From Clostridiales bacterium (GTDB taxonomy: Bacteria; Bacillota; Clostridia; Oscillospirales; Oscillospiraceae), in NCBI GenBank assembly GCA_021203325.1, contig JAJQBL010000018.1, positions 1 to 64,000 on the forward strand: a stretch of DNA of 64,000 nt. Reading direction: 5' to 3'. The first letter of the stretch is position 1. Each line of letters begins with the position of its first letter. The translations under genes were made by a program, and so were the position numbers. This document shows positions 30,268-41,392 of the stretch, piece by piece. The notes under the pieces are model-generated. The model searched no databases. It saw only the letters and a program-made list of their open reading frames with translations, and had not been told where the DNA came from.

Positions 30268-30296
30268 TTGCAAAACCATTTGAAAATGGTTATAAT
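30268..30296 (+). promoter_or_regulatory. Promoter with palindromic operator in the spacer
   Basis: TTGCAA-N17-TATAAT; perfect IR AACCATTT-GA-AAATGGTT at 30274-30291. Confidence 0.7.
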
Positions 30297-30327
30297 GATA
30301 CAAAAAGCGGAAAAGGGGGGAGGCTGT

Positions 30328-31035
30328 ATGACGGAAATCGCTGTGGTAGAGGACAATCCACAGGATGCCGCTCTGCTGGAAACACATCTCAGCCGCTACC
30401 GGGAGGCCACCGGGACGCCGCTGGCCGTTACGCTGTTCTCCGACGGGGCGGCGCTGCTGGAGCCCTACACGCCCCGGTGGGATTTGATCCTTCTGGACAT
30501 CCAGATGGCGCAGATGGACGGGATGGAAACCGCCCGGCGCATCCGCAGGCAGGATGAAGAGGTGATTCTGGTCTTTGTCACCTCCATGGCCCAGTACGCC
30601 GTGGAGGGCTATCGGGTGAACGCACTGGACTATCTGCTGAAACCGGTGACATACCCTCAAATCAAGCTGAGCATGGATCGGGTCATGGCTCTGCTGCGGC
30701 GGAACGAGCGCCGCTCCATTCTCCTGCCCCAGGACGACCGGCAGGTGAAGGTATCCGTGCCGGACATCCTCTATGCCGAGGTGCAGAACCACGAGCTCAG
30801 CGTTGTCACCCTGTCGGAGACCTATCGGCTGCGCGCAACCCTGAACGACCTGGAGCGGCGGCTGGAGGGGGCCAATTTCGCCCGCTGCAACCGGCACTAT
30901 CTGGTGAACCTGCGCAACGTGACTGCCGTGGGCCGGGACAGCGTGACGGTGGGGGGCTATGAGCTGCCCTTCAGCCGACCGATGCGGAAGCCGTTTTTGC
31001 AGGCCTACGCGGCGTATTTGGGGGTGGAGCTATGA
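30328..31035 (+). CDS. LytTR-family response regulator
   Basis: Receiver MTEIAVVEDNPQDAALL...LILLDIQMAQMDGME; C-terminal LytTR FARCNRHYLVNLRNV. Confidence 0.88.
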   Translation: MTEIAVVEDNPQDAALLETHLSRYREATGTPLAVTLFSDGAALLEPYTPRWDLILLDIQMAQMDGMETARRIRRQDEEVILVFVTSMAQYAVEGYRVNALDYLLKPVTYPQIKLSMDRVMALLRRNERRSILLPQDDRQVKVSVPDILYAEVQNHELSVVTLSETYRLRATLNDLERRLEGANFARCNRHYLVNLRNVTAVGRDSVTVGGYELPFSRPMRKPFLQAYAAYLGVEL

Positions 31036-32411
31036 TGACAGCGGTACAGGAATATTTCAGCGTTGGCTTTATTCTCTATCCCATGGAAATGCTGACTGCT
31101 GCGCTGGTCTTTATCCTGCCTTTGGAAAAGCGGAAACGGCCGCTTCTGCGCACGGTGGGATTGGCGGCCTGCGTCTGCCTTTTGTTCCATCTGTCCGTTC
31201 TTCTGGTAGAGCAGCTATATGTCCATGAATACGGATGGATACAGGAACAGGCGAGTACGCAAGGCGGCTATCTCTCTACGCTGTTCTGGTGCGGACTGCT
31301 GTTTCTTCTGTTGATTCCGATGATTTTGTGCGTGTGCCGGATTTCCCTGCGGGAAGCGGTGTACTGTGCCGCCTGTGCTTATCTGGTGGAACATATTGTT
31401 TATTGCATCCGGCTGCTGGAAAATTGGGTGTTGGCGCCGAATGAGGTTTCGACAGGTGGGGTTCTCTACTTTGCAGATTATATTCTGGTCTATGCGCTCG
31501 CGTATGTCCTGTTTGTCCGCAAAATGGTGCAAAAGGGACACTGCGCTACCAGCGCCATACAGTCTCTGGGGCTGACGGTCAGCGTTCTGGTTGTGGTGCT
31601 GGTCATGAGCATACTGGCCTCCGCCTATGACTTTGAGGAGATTCACGCCGTCTACGCCCTGTTCTGCTGCGTCTACGCCCTCTACGGTCAGCTCCGGCAG
31701 CAGCAGAAGCAGAGCCTGGAGCAGGAGCTTGCCCTCCAGAAGCAGCTCTGGCAGCAGCAGAAGGGCCAGTATGAGATGAGCCGGGACAACATTCAGCTCA
31801 TCAATCAGAAGTGTCATGACCTGAAGCATCAGGTGAACGCCCTGCGCCACATTGACGAGCCGGAGTACAAGAACGCCTTCATCGACTCCCTCCAGGACGC
31901 GGTGATGATTTACGACACGAAAATCGAGACGGGGAACGAGATTTTGAACACTGTCCTGACGGAGAAGAGCCTCCGGTGCCAGCAGGAGCACATTACCCTG
32001 ACCTGTCTGGCGGAGGGCAGCGCCCTGGCCTTTCTGGACGCTGTGGACCTGTACACCCTGTTCGGCAACGCTCTGGACAACGCCATGAAGGCGGTGTCCC
32101 AGCTGGAGGAAGCGAGCCGCCTCATCCGTGTGACGGTGCGGCGGCGGTCTGATTTGATTCTCGTCCAGGTGGAAAACCCCTATCAGGGCACCCTGACCCT
32201 GGAGGACGGTCTGCCGGAGACCGGCAAGGGGGATAAGGGCTGGCACGGCTTCGGCCTGCGGAGCATCCGCAGCATTGCTGAGCGGTACCAGGGGATCTTC
32301 CAGATCAGCACTGAGGGGCAGTTGTTCCGCCTCCGCGTCACCTTTCCTGCCGATGCGCAATTTACGGCGAAAAAACAACAACTCACGGCAAATCGGCCCA
32401 CTTTTCACTAA
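31032..32411 (+). CDS. GHKL-type sensor histidine kinase (AgrC/HPK10-like)
   Basis: Polytopic N-terminus; NQKCHDLKHQVNAL; N-box LFGNALDNAMKAV; GFGLRSI. Confidence 0.85.
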   Translation: MMTAVQEYFSVGFILYPMEMLTAALVFILPLEKRKRPLLRTVGLAACVCLLFHLSVLLVEQLYVHEYGWIQEQASTQGGYLSTLFWCGLLFLLLIPMILCVCRISLREAVYCAACAYLVEHIVYCIRLLENWVLAPNEVSTGGVLYFADYILVYALAYVLFVRKMVQKGHCATSAIQSLGLTVSVLVVVLVMSILASAYDFEEIHAVYALFCCVYALYGQLRQQQKQSLEQELALQKQLWQQQKGQYEMSRDNIQLINQKCHDLKHQVNALRHIDEPEYKNAFIDSLQDAVMIYDTKIETGNEILNTVLTEKSLRCQQEHITLTCLAEGSALAFLDAVDLYTLFGNALDNAMKAVSQLEEASRLIRVTVRRRSDLILVQVENPYQGTLTLEDGLPETGKGDKGWHGFGLRSIRSIAERYQGIFQISTEGQLFRLRVTFPADAQFTAKKQQLTANRPTFH

Positions 32412-32475
32412 CTCTGTGCTATACTCCTCCTATCCAGTCGGAAACCCCGGCAAAACACGGATAGGAGGAAATTTT

Positions 32476-35400
32476 ATGAAAGAAAAGAAGAAGCATCCAG
32501 GCTTGGCGCTGAAAATTGTCACCACCGCACTGCGGGGCCTTGTCTGCCTCGTTCTTGTGGTGCTGATGCTTGCGGTCAACTCCATTCTGCCCGGCTACGC
32601 CCGGATGGTGAACAGCCTGTTGAACGGCTTCGACATCTCTGTGGACAATTCTGATGTGGACACCACCGATCTTGACCTGGACTACTACACCTCCGACTAC
32701 ACCTCTGAGACCATCAGCGACGCCGAGGATGCCCTGGCAGAGCAGATCGCCGATGAGGGCCTCGTCCTGCTGGAGAACGACGGCACCCTGCCCCTCAGCG
32801 CGGACACAGTGTACAGCCTGTTCAGCGTGAACAGCGCCACCGTCACCACCACCGACAGTCTGCTGGGCGGCCGCGACCTCCAGACCCTGTTTGCCGAGGC
32901 GGGGGTCAGCATCAACACCACCCTGTGGGACTTCTACACTGAGAAGTCCGGTGAGGGATACGGCCTGGGCAGCGGCTCCATCAGCTACGGCGACGATGAG
33001 GACTTCTCCATCAACGAGGTTCCCCTCAGCGAGCTGGAGGCGGAGGACGGCCTGCTGGAGAGTGTGGAGGGCACTGTGCCCATCTACTGGCTCAAGCGGG
33101 TGGCCGGCGAGGGCCGGGATATGCCCCGCTCCATGTACAACCACACCGACATCGAGGAGGATAAGAGCAAGAGCTATCTGGAGCCCGGCTCCATCGAGCT
33201 GGAGATTATCCAGTACCTGAATGACAACTATGATGAGGTAATCCTGGTGGTGAACTCCTACGCCGCCCTGGAGCTGGACTGGCTGGAGGACTATCCCAAC
33301 ATCACCGCCGTCCTCTATGCCCCTGACGGCATCGACGCGGTGGCCCGCGTCCTCACCGGCGAGGTGAACCCCTCCGGCCGGACGGTGGACACCTTCGCCG
33401 CCGACGCCCTGGCCTCCCCCGCCGCACAGAACTTCGGCGACTATCAGTACACCGATGAGGACGGCAACATGACCGTTTATAACTATGTCTCCTATGAAGA
33501 GGGCATCTATGTGGGCTATAAGTACTACGAGACCCGCTACGAGGATGTCATTCTGAACCAGGGCAACGCCGGGGATTACGATTATGACACCGAGGTGGTC
33601 TATCCTTTCGGCTACGGCCTGAGCTACACCACCTTTGAGTGGAGCAACATGACCACCACCTGGACGGAGGACACCTGCACCGTCACCGTGGACGTGACCA
33701 ACACCGGCGATGTGGCGGGCAAGGACGTGGTGGAGATCTACATCCAGTCCCCCTACACCGAGTACGACATTGAGAACAGCGTGGAAAAGTCCTCCGTGGC
33801 TCTGGTGGGCTACGCCAAGACCAGCGAGCTGGAGCCGGAGGCCACCGAAACGGTGGAAGTCTCCTTCTCCCGGGAGCAGCTGAAATCCTATGACTACACC
33901 AACGCCCAGACCTATATTCTGGACGCCGGGGACTATTACGTCACCGGCGCCACCAACGCCCACACCGCCATCAACAACATCCTGGCCGCCAAGGGCGCCG
34001 ACGTGGAGGGGGGATGCCTCCTTTACCTCCCTCTATGTGGTGGAGGAGTTTGACGCCACCACCTACTCCGTGGACAGCTACAGCGGTGTGGAGATCACCA
34101 ACCAGCTCTCCGACGCCCAGGGCGACGTCACCTACCTGACCCGGTCTGACTGGGAGGGCACCTTCCCCACCCATGACGGCGAGGTCAGCACTCAGGTCTC
34201 CACCTGGGGCAACGAAATCAACGGTGAAGACGGGGTGTCCTACACCTACACCAAGGTGGCCAGCGACGAGCTGCTGGCCCAGCTGGAGAGCTTCGACTCC
34301 GGCAGCCCGGTGGACGCCTCCGCCATCGAGGTGGACATCGTCTACGGGGCGGACAACGGCTTGACCCTCATCGACCTGCGGGGCCTGGACTATGACGACC
34401 CCCTGTGGGACGACCTGCTGGATCAGCTCACCGCCGACGATTATTACAACACCATCGCCCTCTCCGGCTACGGCGTGGAGGCCATCGAGAGCGTGGACAA
34501 GCCCTTCACCATTGATTCCGACACCGCCTACGGCCTGCTCTACGGCGGCACCGGGAAGTATTACCCCAACGCTATGGTTCTGGCTCAGACCTGGAACCAG
34601 GAGCTGGCTCTGGAATATGGCACCATGATCGGCAACGAGGCCCTGCTGGGTGGCTGCAACGGCTGGTATGCACCCTCCATGAACATCCACCGCACCCCCT
34701 TCTCCGGGCGGAACGGCGAGTACTACTCTGAGGACGCCTTCCTCTCCGGCGCTGTGGCCTCCAACGCCATCTACGGCGCGGCCACCAAGGGCGTGTACGC
34801 CTATATCAAACACTTCGCCTTCAACGACCAGGAGAACCACCGGGGCGACCGGGACGGCCAGTACTCCATCGCAACCTGGCTCAACGAGCAGGCGGCCCGT
34901 GAAATCTACCTGGTACCCTTCGAGATGTGCATGAAGGTGGGGGATGTAGAGCTGAAGTACATCGCCCAGGATGAGGACGGCAACCTCACCAACGCAACCA
35001 CCACCATCCGGGCAGCTTAGGCGGTGATGACAGCGTTCAACCGGGTAGGCGCTACCTGGGCGGGCGGCGACTATGGCCTGCTCACCGGCATCCTCCGCAA
35101 CGAATGGGCCTTTGACGGCTTCGTGCTGACGGACAACGCCAACACCGGCGTGTTCATGGACGGCTATCAGATGACCGAGGCCGGCGGCGACGCCAAGCTG
35201 ACCTATCTGGAGGAGTCCGCCCGGTATGACTTTGACGAGAACGACGAGGCCACCTATTACTACGCCCGTCAGGCCATGCACCATATCCTCTACACCATCG
35301 CCAACTCTAACGTCATGAACGGCCTGGCCCCCGGCGGCACCTTCGTGGAGGGGATGCGGATCGTGGACAAACTCATCATCGGCGTGAACGTGGTCTGTAT

Positions 35401-35524
35401 CCTGCTGATTCTGTGGATCGCCTACACCATCTTCCGCACCTTCAAGCCCAGCAGGCGCAAGCTGGCCAAGCTGGAGCGCAAGGCCGCGAAGAAGGCCGCC
35501 AGAAAGGCCGCAAAGCAGGCATGA
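32476..35524 (+). pseudogene. GH3 beta-glucosidase-like, domain-permuted, membrane-anchored; frameshift at 34008-34013 and TAG at 35018-35020
   Basis: ADEGLVLLENDGTLPL, VYPFGYGLSYTTFEW, IKHFAFNDQENHR, VLTDN; three ORFs join into one product. Confidence 0.8.
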
Positions 35525-35563
35525 CGGCGCATATCATTTGAGTTTCCCGCTTCCCAAAAATGA

Positions 35564-35600
35564 CTCCCCGGCGGCTACCGCTGCCGGGGAGCTTTGAGTT
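35564..35600 (+). terminator. Terminator after GH3 gene
   Basis: CTCCCCGGC/GCCGGGGAG followed by CTTTGAGTTTT. Confidence 0.65.
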
Positions 35601-35735
35601 TTCTGACCGGAACGTTGTCGGAACATCGCATCCCGGCGCTTTTTTCCGGGGAAACCGCTTGTGACGCATTTCTGCCGCCCCGCTGTGCTATGCTTGTTCC
35701 ACACAGCCGAACAGGGGGGATGGGATACGGCGGTT

Positions 35736-36557
35736 GTGTACTTAGACAGCGTTTTTGCCTTAAATGCGGCGCTGGACGCCCTGCTGCTGTCCGCCGCCGG
35801 AAAGCTGACGGGCAGGGCGGTGAAGCCGGGGCGGCTGGCGCTGGCGGCGGCCATCGGCGGGGGATACGCCTGTGCGGTATTCCTGCCCGGACTGGACGGG
35901 TTAAGGGGCGCGGCAGGCCAGGCCGGGTCCATGGCGGTGATGCTGCTGGCCGCCTTCGGGGGGCGGCTGCTCTGGCCCGGCGGGGTGCTGCTGGCCCTGA
36001 GCTGCGCCCTCGGCGGAGCCATCCTTCTGCTGGAGCAGCTGGTGGGCAGCCTGACCTACGCCAACGGGATTCCCGGCACAGCCTGGGACGGGGGACTGCT
36101 GCTGCTGGCAGGCAGCGGCCTTTGGGCGGCGGCCTCTCTGCTGGAGCGCAGCACCAACGGCAGGGGCGGCAGAAAGGTGCCGGTGCTGCTGGAGGTCAAC
36201 GGAAGGAGGCGGCTCTTGACAGCGCTGGTGGACAGCGGCAACGGCCTGCGGGACCCCATCAGCGGGAAGGGGGTGCTGGTGGTACAGTGGGATGCGCTGG
36301 CCTCCTGTCTGCCGGAAGCGGTCACCCGGGCGGCCTGCGCCGCTCCGGCGGAGCATTTGGCGGAGCTGTCGGCGGCATGGCCGGAGGGGCGGCTCCGCCT
36401 GCTGCCCTGCCGCACCGTGCGGCAGGCGGAGGGATTCCTGCTGACCTTCACCGCCCGGCATGTAAAGGTGGACGGCGTGGAGCGGGGGGCGCTGCCGGTG
36501 GCCATCTCCCCCGTTCGGCTGTCAGACGGAGCCTATCAGGCGCTGGTTGGGTTATAG
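35736..36557 (+). CDS. spoIIGA: Sigma-E processing aspartic peptidase SpoIIGA
   Basis: VVYLDSVFALNAALDALLL N-terminus, ALVDSGNGLRDPISGKGV active-site region; precedes sigE. Confidence 0.85.
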   Translation: MYLDSVFALNAALDALLLSAAGKLTGRAVKPGRLALAAAIGGGYACAVFLPGLDGLRGAAGQAGSMAVMLLAAFGGRLLWPGGVLLALSCALGGAILLLEQLVGSLTYANGIPGTAWDGGLLLLAGSGLWAAASLLERSTNGRGGRKVPVLLEVNGRRRLLTALVDSGNGLRDPISGKGVLVVQWDALASCLPEAVTRAACAAPAEHLAELSAAWPEGRLRLLPCRTVRQAEGFLLTFTARHVKVDGVERGALPVAISPVRLSDGAYQALVGL

Positions 36558-36590
36558 GAACAAGGACTGTCATCACAGGAGGGAAAGACC

Positions 36591-37343
36591 ATGTATCAGG
36601 AACGCTATGAAGTTTTGGGAAGAAGCAATGGCTGGAGCCTGGTCAGCCTGTGGCAGGCGCTGAAAAAGGCGTGGCGCAGACTGCTGCCACGCCCGGAAGG
36701 CGTCTATTATGTGGGAGGCAGCGACCTCCTGCCGCCCCTGGACAGACAGGAGGAGCGGCGGCTGCTACTGGCCCTGCGCGCGGGGGACGAACAGGCCAGG
36801 GATACGCTGATCGAGCACAATCTCCGGTTGGTGGTCTACCTGGCCAGACGGTTTGAGAACACCGGCATCAACCTGGACGATCTGGTGTCCATCGGCACCA
36901 TTGGCCTCATCAAGGCGGTGAATACCTTTGACACGGAGAAAAACATCAAGTTGGCCACCTATGCCTCCCGGTGCATTGAAAACGAAATCCTGATGCATCT
37001 GAGGAAAACCTCCAACCAGCGGACGGAAATTTCCTTTGATGAACCGTTGAACACCGACTGGGACGGCAACGAACTGTTGCTGTCTGACGTCCTGGGTACA
37101 GAGGAGGATTTGGTGGAGCGGCCTGTGCAGGCAGGGGAGGACAGGCGGCTCCTCTACCTGGCCCTGAACCAGCTGAGCGAGCGGGAGAAGCGCATCATCA
37201 TCATGCGTTTTGGCCTGGACGGGCGGGACAGCTGCACCCAGAAGGAGGTGGCCGATTCCCTGGGCATTTCCCAGTCCTACATCTCCCGCCTGGAAAAGCG
37301 CATCATCGGCCGACTGAAGAAGGAGTTCAGCCGCGTCGGATAG
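36591..37343 (+). CDS. sigE: Sporulation sigma factor SigE
   Basis: [41 protein letters not shown]; adjacent to spoIIGA. Confidence 0.92.
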   Translation: MYQERYEVLGRSNGWSLVSLWQALKKAWRRLLPRPEGVYYVGGSDLLPPLDRQEERRLLLALRAGDEQARDTLIEHNLRLVVYLARRFENTGINLDDLVSIGTIGLIKAVNTFDTEKNIKLATYASRCIENEILMHLRKTSNQRTEISFDEPLNTDWDGNELLLSDVLGTEEDLVERPVQAGEDRRLLYLALNQLSEREKRIIIMRFGLDGRDSCTQKEVADSLGISQSYISRLEKRIIGRLKKEFSRVG

Positions 37344-37370
37344 CGAACGCAATGGAACACCACGGCGCAG

Positions 37371-37943
37371 TTACTCCGGCGGACAGCATACCTTACAGGG
37401 CTCATAGCCCTGCTCCTTTGCGTCCGCAAGGGATATCTCAATGCCCCCATCTTTGACATACCGGCAGGTGGACAGGTGATACTTTTCCCCGCTGGCTGTG
37501 ATGTAAACCAGAGTATCCTCCTCAGAGGCTTCTGAATCCATGGCATCTCCGCGTTCCGTTGTCACGTCCGACCCTGACGCTTCGCCGGATTCAGCGGCAG
37601 CATCGGCCTCGGAACTCCATTCGCCGGACAGGGAAGAGGCGTCAGCGTCCTCCGACGCCAGCGGTTCCGTCCCGGGTTTCAGAGAACCCGCCGCCAGAAC
37701 GCAAACCAGGAATGCCAGCACAAACATCCACGGCTTTGCCTCGGGCAGCCGCCGATGCACAAGGGGATTGGCAGCGGCCGCCGCCAGCAGGAACATCATA
37801 GCAGCTGCCGGGTCCTCCGGACTGCCCAACGCAGCGAGGAGACAGAGGGCGGAAAGGCACCAGCCGAGCACTGTGCAGAGGGGATGCAGTTTTCCGGGGC
37901 GGACATCATTTTTCACGGGACTTCCTCCGTTCTGACGCAGCAT
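37371..37943 (-). CDS. Membrane protein with C-terminal Cys/His motif (YHLSTCRYVKDG...YEPCKVC)
   Basis: N-terminal hydrophobic segments; C-terminal putative metal-binding motif. Confidence 0.6.
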   Translation of the reverse strand: MLRQNGGSPVKNDVRPGKLHPLCTVLGWCLSALCLLAALGSPEDPAAAMMFLLAAAAANPLVHRRLPEAKPWMFVLAFLVCVLAAGSLKPGTEPLASEDADASSLSGEWSSEADAAAESGEASGSDVTTERGDAMDSEASEEDTLVYITASGEKYHLSTCRYVKDGGIEISLADAKEQGYEPCKVCCPPE

Positions 37944-38080
37944 TTCTCACAGCTATTATACTGAAAAAGGTGCTGCTCCGCAAGAAAATTTTCCCGCCCC
38001 GGCAGGGTTTGCGCCTTGCCGGGGCAGCGTATTTGTGCTATATTGTTGCCAGGGCGCATAGGCTTGTATGGGTGATTGAA

Positions 38081-38791
38081 GTGCGGAAAGCAGCGATCCA
38101 TATTTTTGCCGTCTGTTGTGCGTTCCTCTCCATCCTGAGTCTGGTAAGGCAGCTTTCGGCTGAGCCGACGGCGGCGGTATCCGGCAGGACGGGAGCGCAT
38201 ATTTTAATTTTGGATGCCGGTCATGGCGGGGAGGACGGCGGCGCCGTCTCTGTCAGCGGCGTGGCGGAGAGCGGGCTGAACCTCTCTATTGTGCTGAAAC
38301 TGGATGCGCTGGCGGGCCTGTATGGGGTGCCGGTGGTGTTGACCCGCACGGAGGATGTCTCTCTGGCGGATGACACAGCCGTCACGTTACAGGAGCGCAA
38401 GCGCAGCGACATTTACAACCGCGTCGCCCTGGCGAACGAAACCCCTAACGCCTGCCTGCTCAGCATCTATCAGAATCATTATACCAGCAGCGCTGTCTCC
38501 GGGGCCCAGGTCTTTTACCGGAATACGGAGGAAGGGAAGTTCTGGGCCATGCTGACCCAGGCCGCCCTCCGCGCAGCCATTGACCCGGAGAATGACCGGG
38601 TGGCCGCGCAGATTCCCGATTCCGTTTACTTACTGAACCATGTCACCTGTCCTGCCATTCTGGTGGAATGTGGCTTCCTGTCCAACCCTGGGGAGGATGC
38701 GCTTTTACAGAGCGATGGGTACCAAAGCAGCCTGGCGGCGACGATTTTTTCCGCCTATTTACAATATTTTATCGGAGAAGTTTCAATATGA
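38081..38791 (+). CDS. cwlD: N-acetylmuramoyl-L-alanine amidase, CwlD-like (start approximate)
   Basis: Amidase_3: HILILDAGHGGEDGGAV...LVECGFLSNPGED. Confidence 0.85.
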   Translation: MRKAAIHIFAVCCAFLSILSLVRQLSAEPTAAVSGRTGAHILILDAGHGGEDGGAVSVSGVAESGLNLSIVLKLDALAGLYGVPVVLTRTEDVSLADDTAVTLQERKRSDIYNRVALANETPNACLLSIYQNHYTSSAVSGAQVFYRNTEEGKFWAMLTQAALRAAIDPENDRVAAQIPDSVYLLNHVTCPAILVECGFLSNPGEDALLQSDGYQSSLAATIFSAYLQYFIGEVSI

Positions 38792-40143
38792 AGAATCGCA
38801 TCACCTTTTACTGTACCAACTGCGGCAATGAATATCCGAAATGGCAGGGAAAGTGTACCGCCTGCGGCAGCTGGAATACCATCGTAGAGCAGCCTGTCCA
38901 GCCGAAAAAAACCACCGCTGTCACCGCGACCCGGCAGCTGAAAGCGCAGCCCCAGCGCATCGACGATGTGGAGCTGACGGAGGAGCTGCGCTTTCGCACC
39001 GGCGTGAATGAGCTTGACCGGGTTTTGGGGGGCGGCGCAGTCCAGGGAAGTCTGGTTCTGATCGGCGGGGCCCCCGGCATCGGCAAGTCCACCCTGATGC
39101 TGCAAATCTGCAATGAGCTGTGCAGGCAGTACACGGTGCTGTATGTCTCCGGGGAGGAATCCGCGCGGCAGATCAAGCTGCGTGCGGCCCGGCTGAACGT
39201 TTCCGGGGAAAACCTCTACCTGCTGAGCGAAACCGCCCTGGAAAACATCACGGACGCGGTGCATCAGGTGGAGCCGGATGTCCTCATTGTGGACTCGATT
39301 CAGACGATTTCCTCCGCCACATCGGACTCCATTCCGGGCAGCGTGGCCCAGGTGAAGCAGTGTACCATGGCGCTGATGGAGCTGGCGAAAGGGGAGGGGC
39401 TGACCGTCTTTGTGATCGGCCACATCAATAAGGAGGGGTCCATTGCCGGACCCAAGGTGCTGGAGCATATGGTGGACTGCGTCCTGTCCTTTGAGGGGGA
39501 GCAACAGCAGGCCTACCGTATCCTGCGTGCAGTGAAGAACCGCTTCGGAGCGACCAATGAGATCGGCGTCTTTGAAATGCTGGATGAGGGACTGACCGAG
39601 GTGCCAAATCCGTCGGAAATGCTGCTCAGCGGCAGGCCGGCCGGAGCGCCGGGCACCTGCGTCACCTGCGTCATGGAGGGGGCCAGGCCGGTGCTGGCGG
39701 AGGTGCAGGCCCTGGTCACCACCTCCAGCTTTGCCAATCCCCGCAGGACAAGCAACGGCGTGGAGTATGGGCGCGCCGTGATGCTCATCGCGGTACTGGA
39801 ACGGCGGGGCGGCCTGAATATTGGAGGATGTGATTCTTACATCAACGTGATCGGCGGCCTGAATCTGGAGGAACCGGCCGCAGACCTGGCGACGGTGCTG
39901 GCGCTGGCGTCCAGCTTTCGGAATAAAGCTGTGCCGGAGGATTTGGCGGCGATTGGCGAGGTGGGGCTGACCGGCGAACTGCGTCCAGTCAACGCGCTGG
40001 CCCAGCGGCTCAGCGAAGTGCATCGGCTGGGCTTTACCAAGTGCATGATTCCCAGCCGCAACAGCGGCAGGCTGCCTGAAATACCCGGATTACAGCTGAT
40101 TCCGGTGAAGAATATCAGAGAGGCCATGGCTGCGCTCTTGTGA
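38788..40143 (+). CDS. radA: DNA repair protein RadA
   Basis: CTNCGNEYPKWQGKCTACGSWNT zinc finger; GGAPGIGKST; KNRFG motif. Confidence 0.95.
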   Translation: MKNRITFYCTNCGNEYPKWQGKCTACGSWNTIVEQPVQPKKTTAVTATRQLKAQPQRIDDVELTEELRFRTGVNELDRVLGGGAVQGSLVLIGGAPGIGKSTLMLQICNELCRQYTVLYVSGEESARQIKLRAARLNVSGENLYLLSETALENITDAVHQVEPDVLIVDSIQTISSATSDSIPGSVAQVKQCTMALMELAKGEGLTVFVIGHINKEGSIAGPKVLEHMVDCVLSFEGEQQQAYRILRAVKNRFGATNEIGVFEMLDEGLTEVPNPSEMLLSGRPAGAPGTCVTCVMEGARPVLAEVQALVTTSSFANPRRTSNGVEYGRAVMLIAVLERRGGLNIGGCDSYINVIGGLNLEEPAADLATVLALASSFRNKAVPEDLAAIGEVGLTGELRPVNALAQRLSEVHRLGFTKCMIPSRNSGRLPEIPGLQLIPVKNIREAMAALL

Positions 40144-40339
40144 GGAATCTTAAGCACAGGGTCTGCGCCGCAACGGTTATCACAGCCGCTGCGGCGCAGA
40201 CTTTTGCAAAGATTGACCCTTGACGGCGTCCCGCATGATGTGGTAAACTATAAATACCGATACAGATGAAGATATGGGAAGAACCGGAAAGAGAGGAGGC
40301 GAAGGGAGCCACCCCGTCGCCATTTTTTTAAAGGCACAG

Positions 40340-40369
40340 AAGTCAACAAAATAAAAATTTTGTTGACTT
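40340..40369. repeat. Perfect 13-bp inverted repeat with 4-nt spacer upstream of xer-type recombinase
   Basis: AAGTCAACAAAAT-AAAA-ATTTTGTTGACTT. Confidence 0.9.
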
Positions 40370-40405
40370 TAGGGAAGGGGATTGCGCACTCCCTCAGGAA
40401 ATCAT

Positions 40406-41392
40406 ATGAATTACAGAGCCGAGAGCCCACAGGTGCTGCTGGACTTCCTCTCCTACCATGAGACGGTGAAAGGCCACTCACAGGGCACTGTGGATGAATA
40501 TTTTCTGGATCTGCGGAGCTTTTTCCGCTATATGAAGCTCCGCCGGGGGCTGGTGCCTGCCGACACGGAATTTGAAAAAATCTCCATTCAGGATATTGAC
40601 ATTGACTTTCTGCGTAGAGTATCCTTAAGTGAGATCTACGATTATCTGTCCTATTTGACCCGTGAAGGACATTTGAACAACGCATCCCGCGCCAGAAAGA
40701 TTTCAACGCTGCGCTCCTTTTTCAAGTTTCTGTCCACGAAAACCCATCTTCTGGAGGACAATCCCATTGAAGGTTTGGATACGCCGAAGGTCAAAAAAGA
40801 TTTGCCCCGGTACCTGACCCTGGATGAGAGCATTCAGCTTCTGGAGTCAGTAGACGGCGCAAATCAGGAGCGGGATTACTGCATTTTGACGTTATTTTTG
40901 AACTGCGGGATTCGAATTTCGGAGTTAGTTAGCCTTAATATTCAAAGTATTCAGGACGATACCATGCGTGTGTTGGGCAAAGGCAATAAGGTTCGGATAC
41001 TTTATTTAAATGAAGCCTGCAAGCTGGCGGTTCAGGACTGGCTGATCGTCCGCAGCGGTATGACGCTGATCGATGAGGACGCCCTTTTCGTGACCTCCCA
41101 CAGAAAGAGAATCACCCGGGCAGGGGTACACAAAATGGTGAAAAAACGGCTGACAGAGGCAGGATTGGACGCCAGCCTGTACTCCTCCCACAAACTGCGG
41201 CATACGGCGGCCACCCTGATGCTGCAAAACGGCGTGGATGTGCGCACCTTACAGGAAGTTTTGGGCCATGACCATTTAAATACGACCCAGATTTATACCC
41301 ACATTGACAATGACGATCTGCGTATTGCGGCCCGGGCCAACCCGCTGGCCTCAGTGCATAAGAAGACGCCGGAAAGGAACGGTGATTTATGA
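40406..41392 (+). CDS. Tyrosine recombinase XerC/XerD family
   Basis: LFLNCGIRISELVSL, HKLRHTAATLML, LGHDHLNTTQIYTHI (R-H-R-H-Y). Confidence 0.9.
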   Translation: MNYRAESPQVLLDFLSYHETVKGHSQGTVDEYFLDLRSFFRYMKLRRGLVPADTEFEKISIQDIDIDFLRRVSLSEIYDYLSYLTREGHLNNASRARKISTLRSFFKFLSTKTHLLEDNPIEGLDTPKVKKDLPRYLTLDESIQLLESVDGANQERDYCILTLFLNCGIRISELVSLNIQSIQDDTMRVLGKGNKVRILYLNEACKLAVQDWLIVRSGMTLIDEDALFVTSHRKRITRAGVHKMVKKRLTEAGLDASLYSSHKLRHTAATLMLQNGVDVRTLQEVLGHDHLNTTQIYTHIDNDDLRIAARANPLASVHKKTPERNGDL

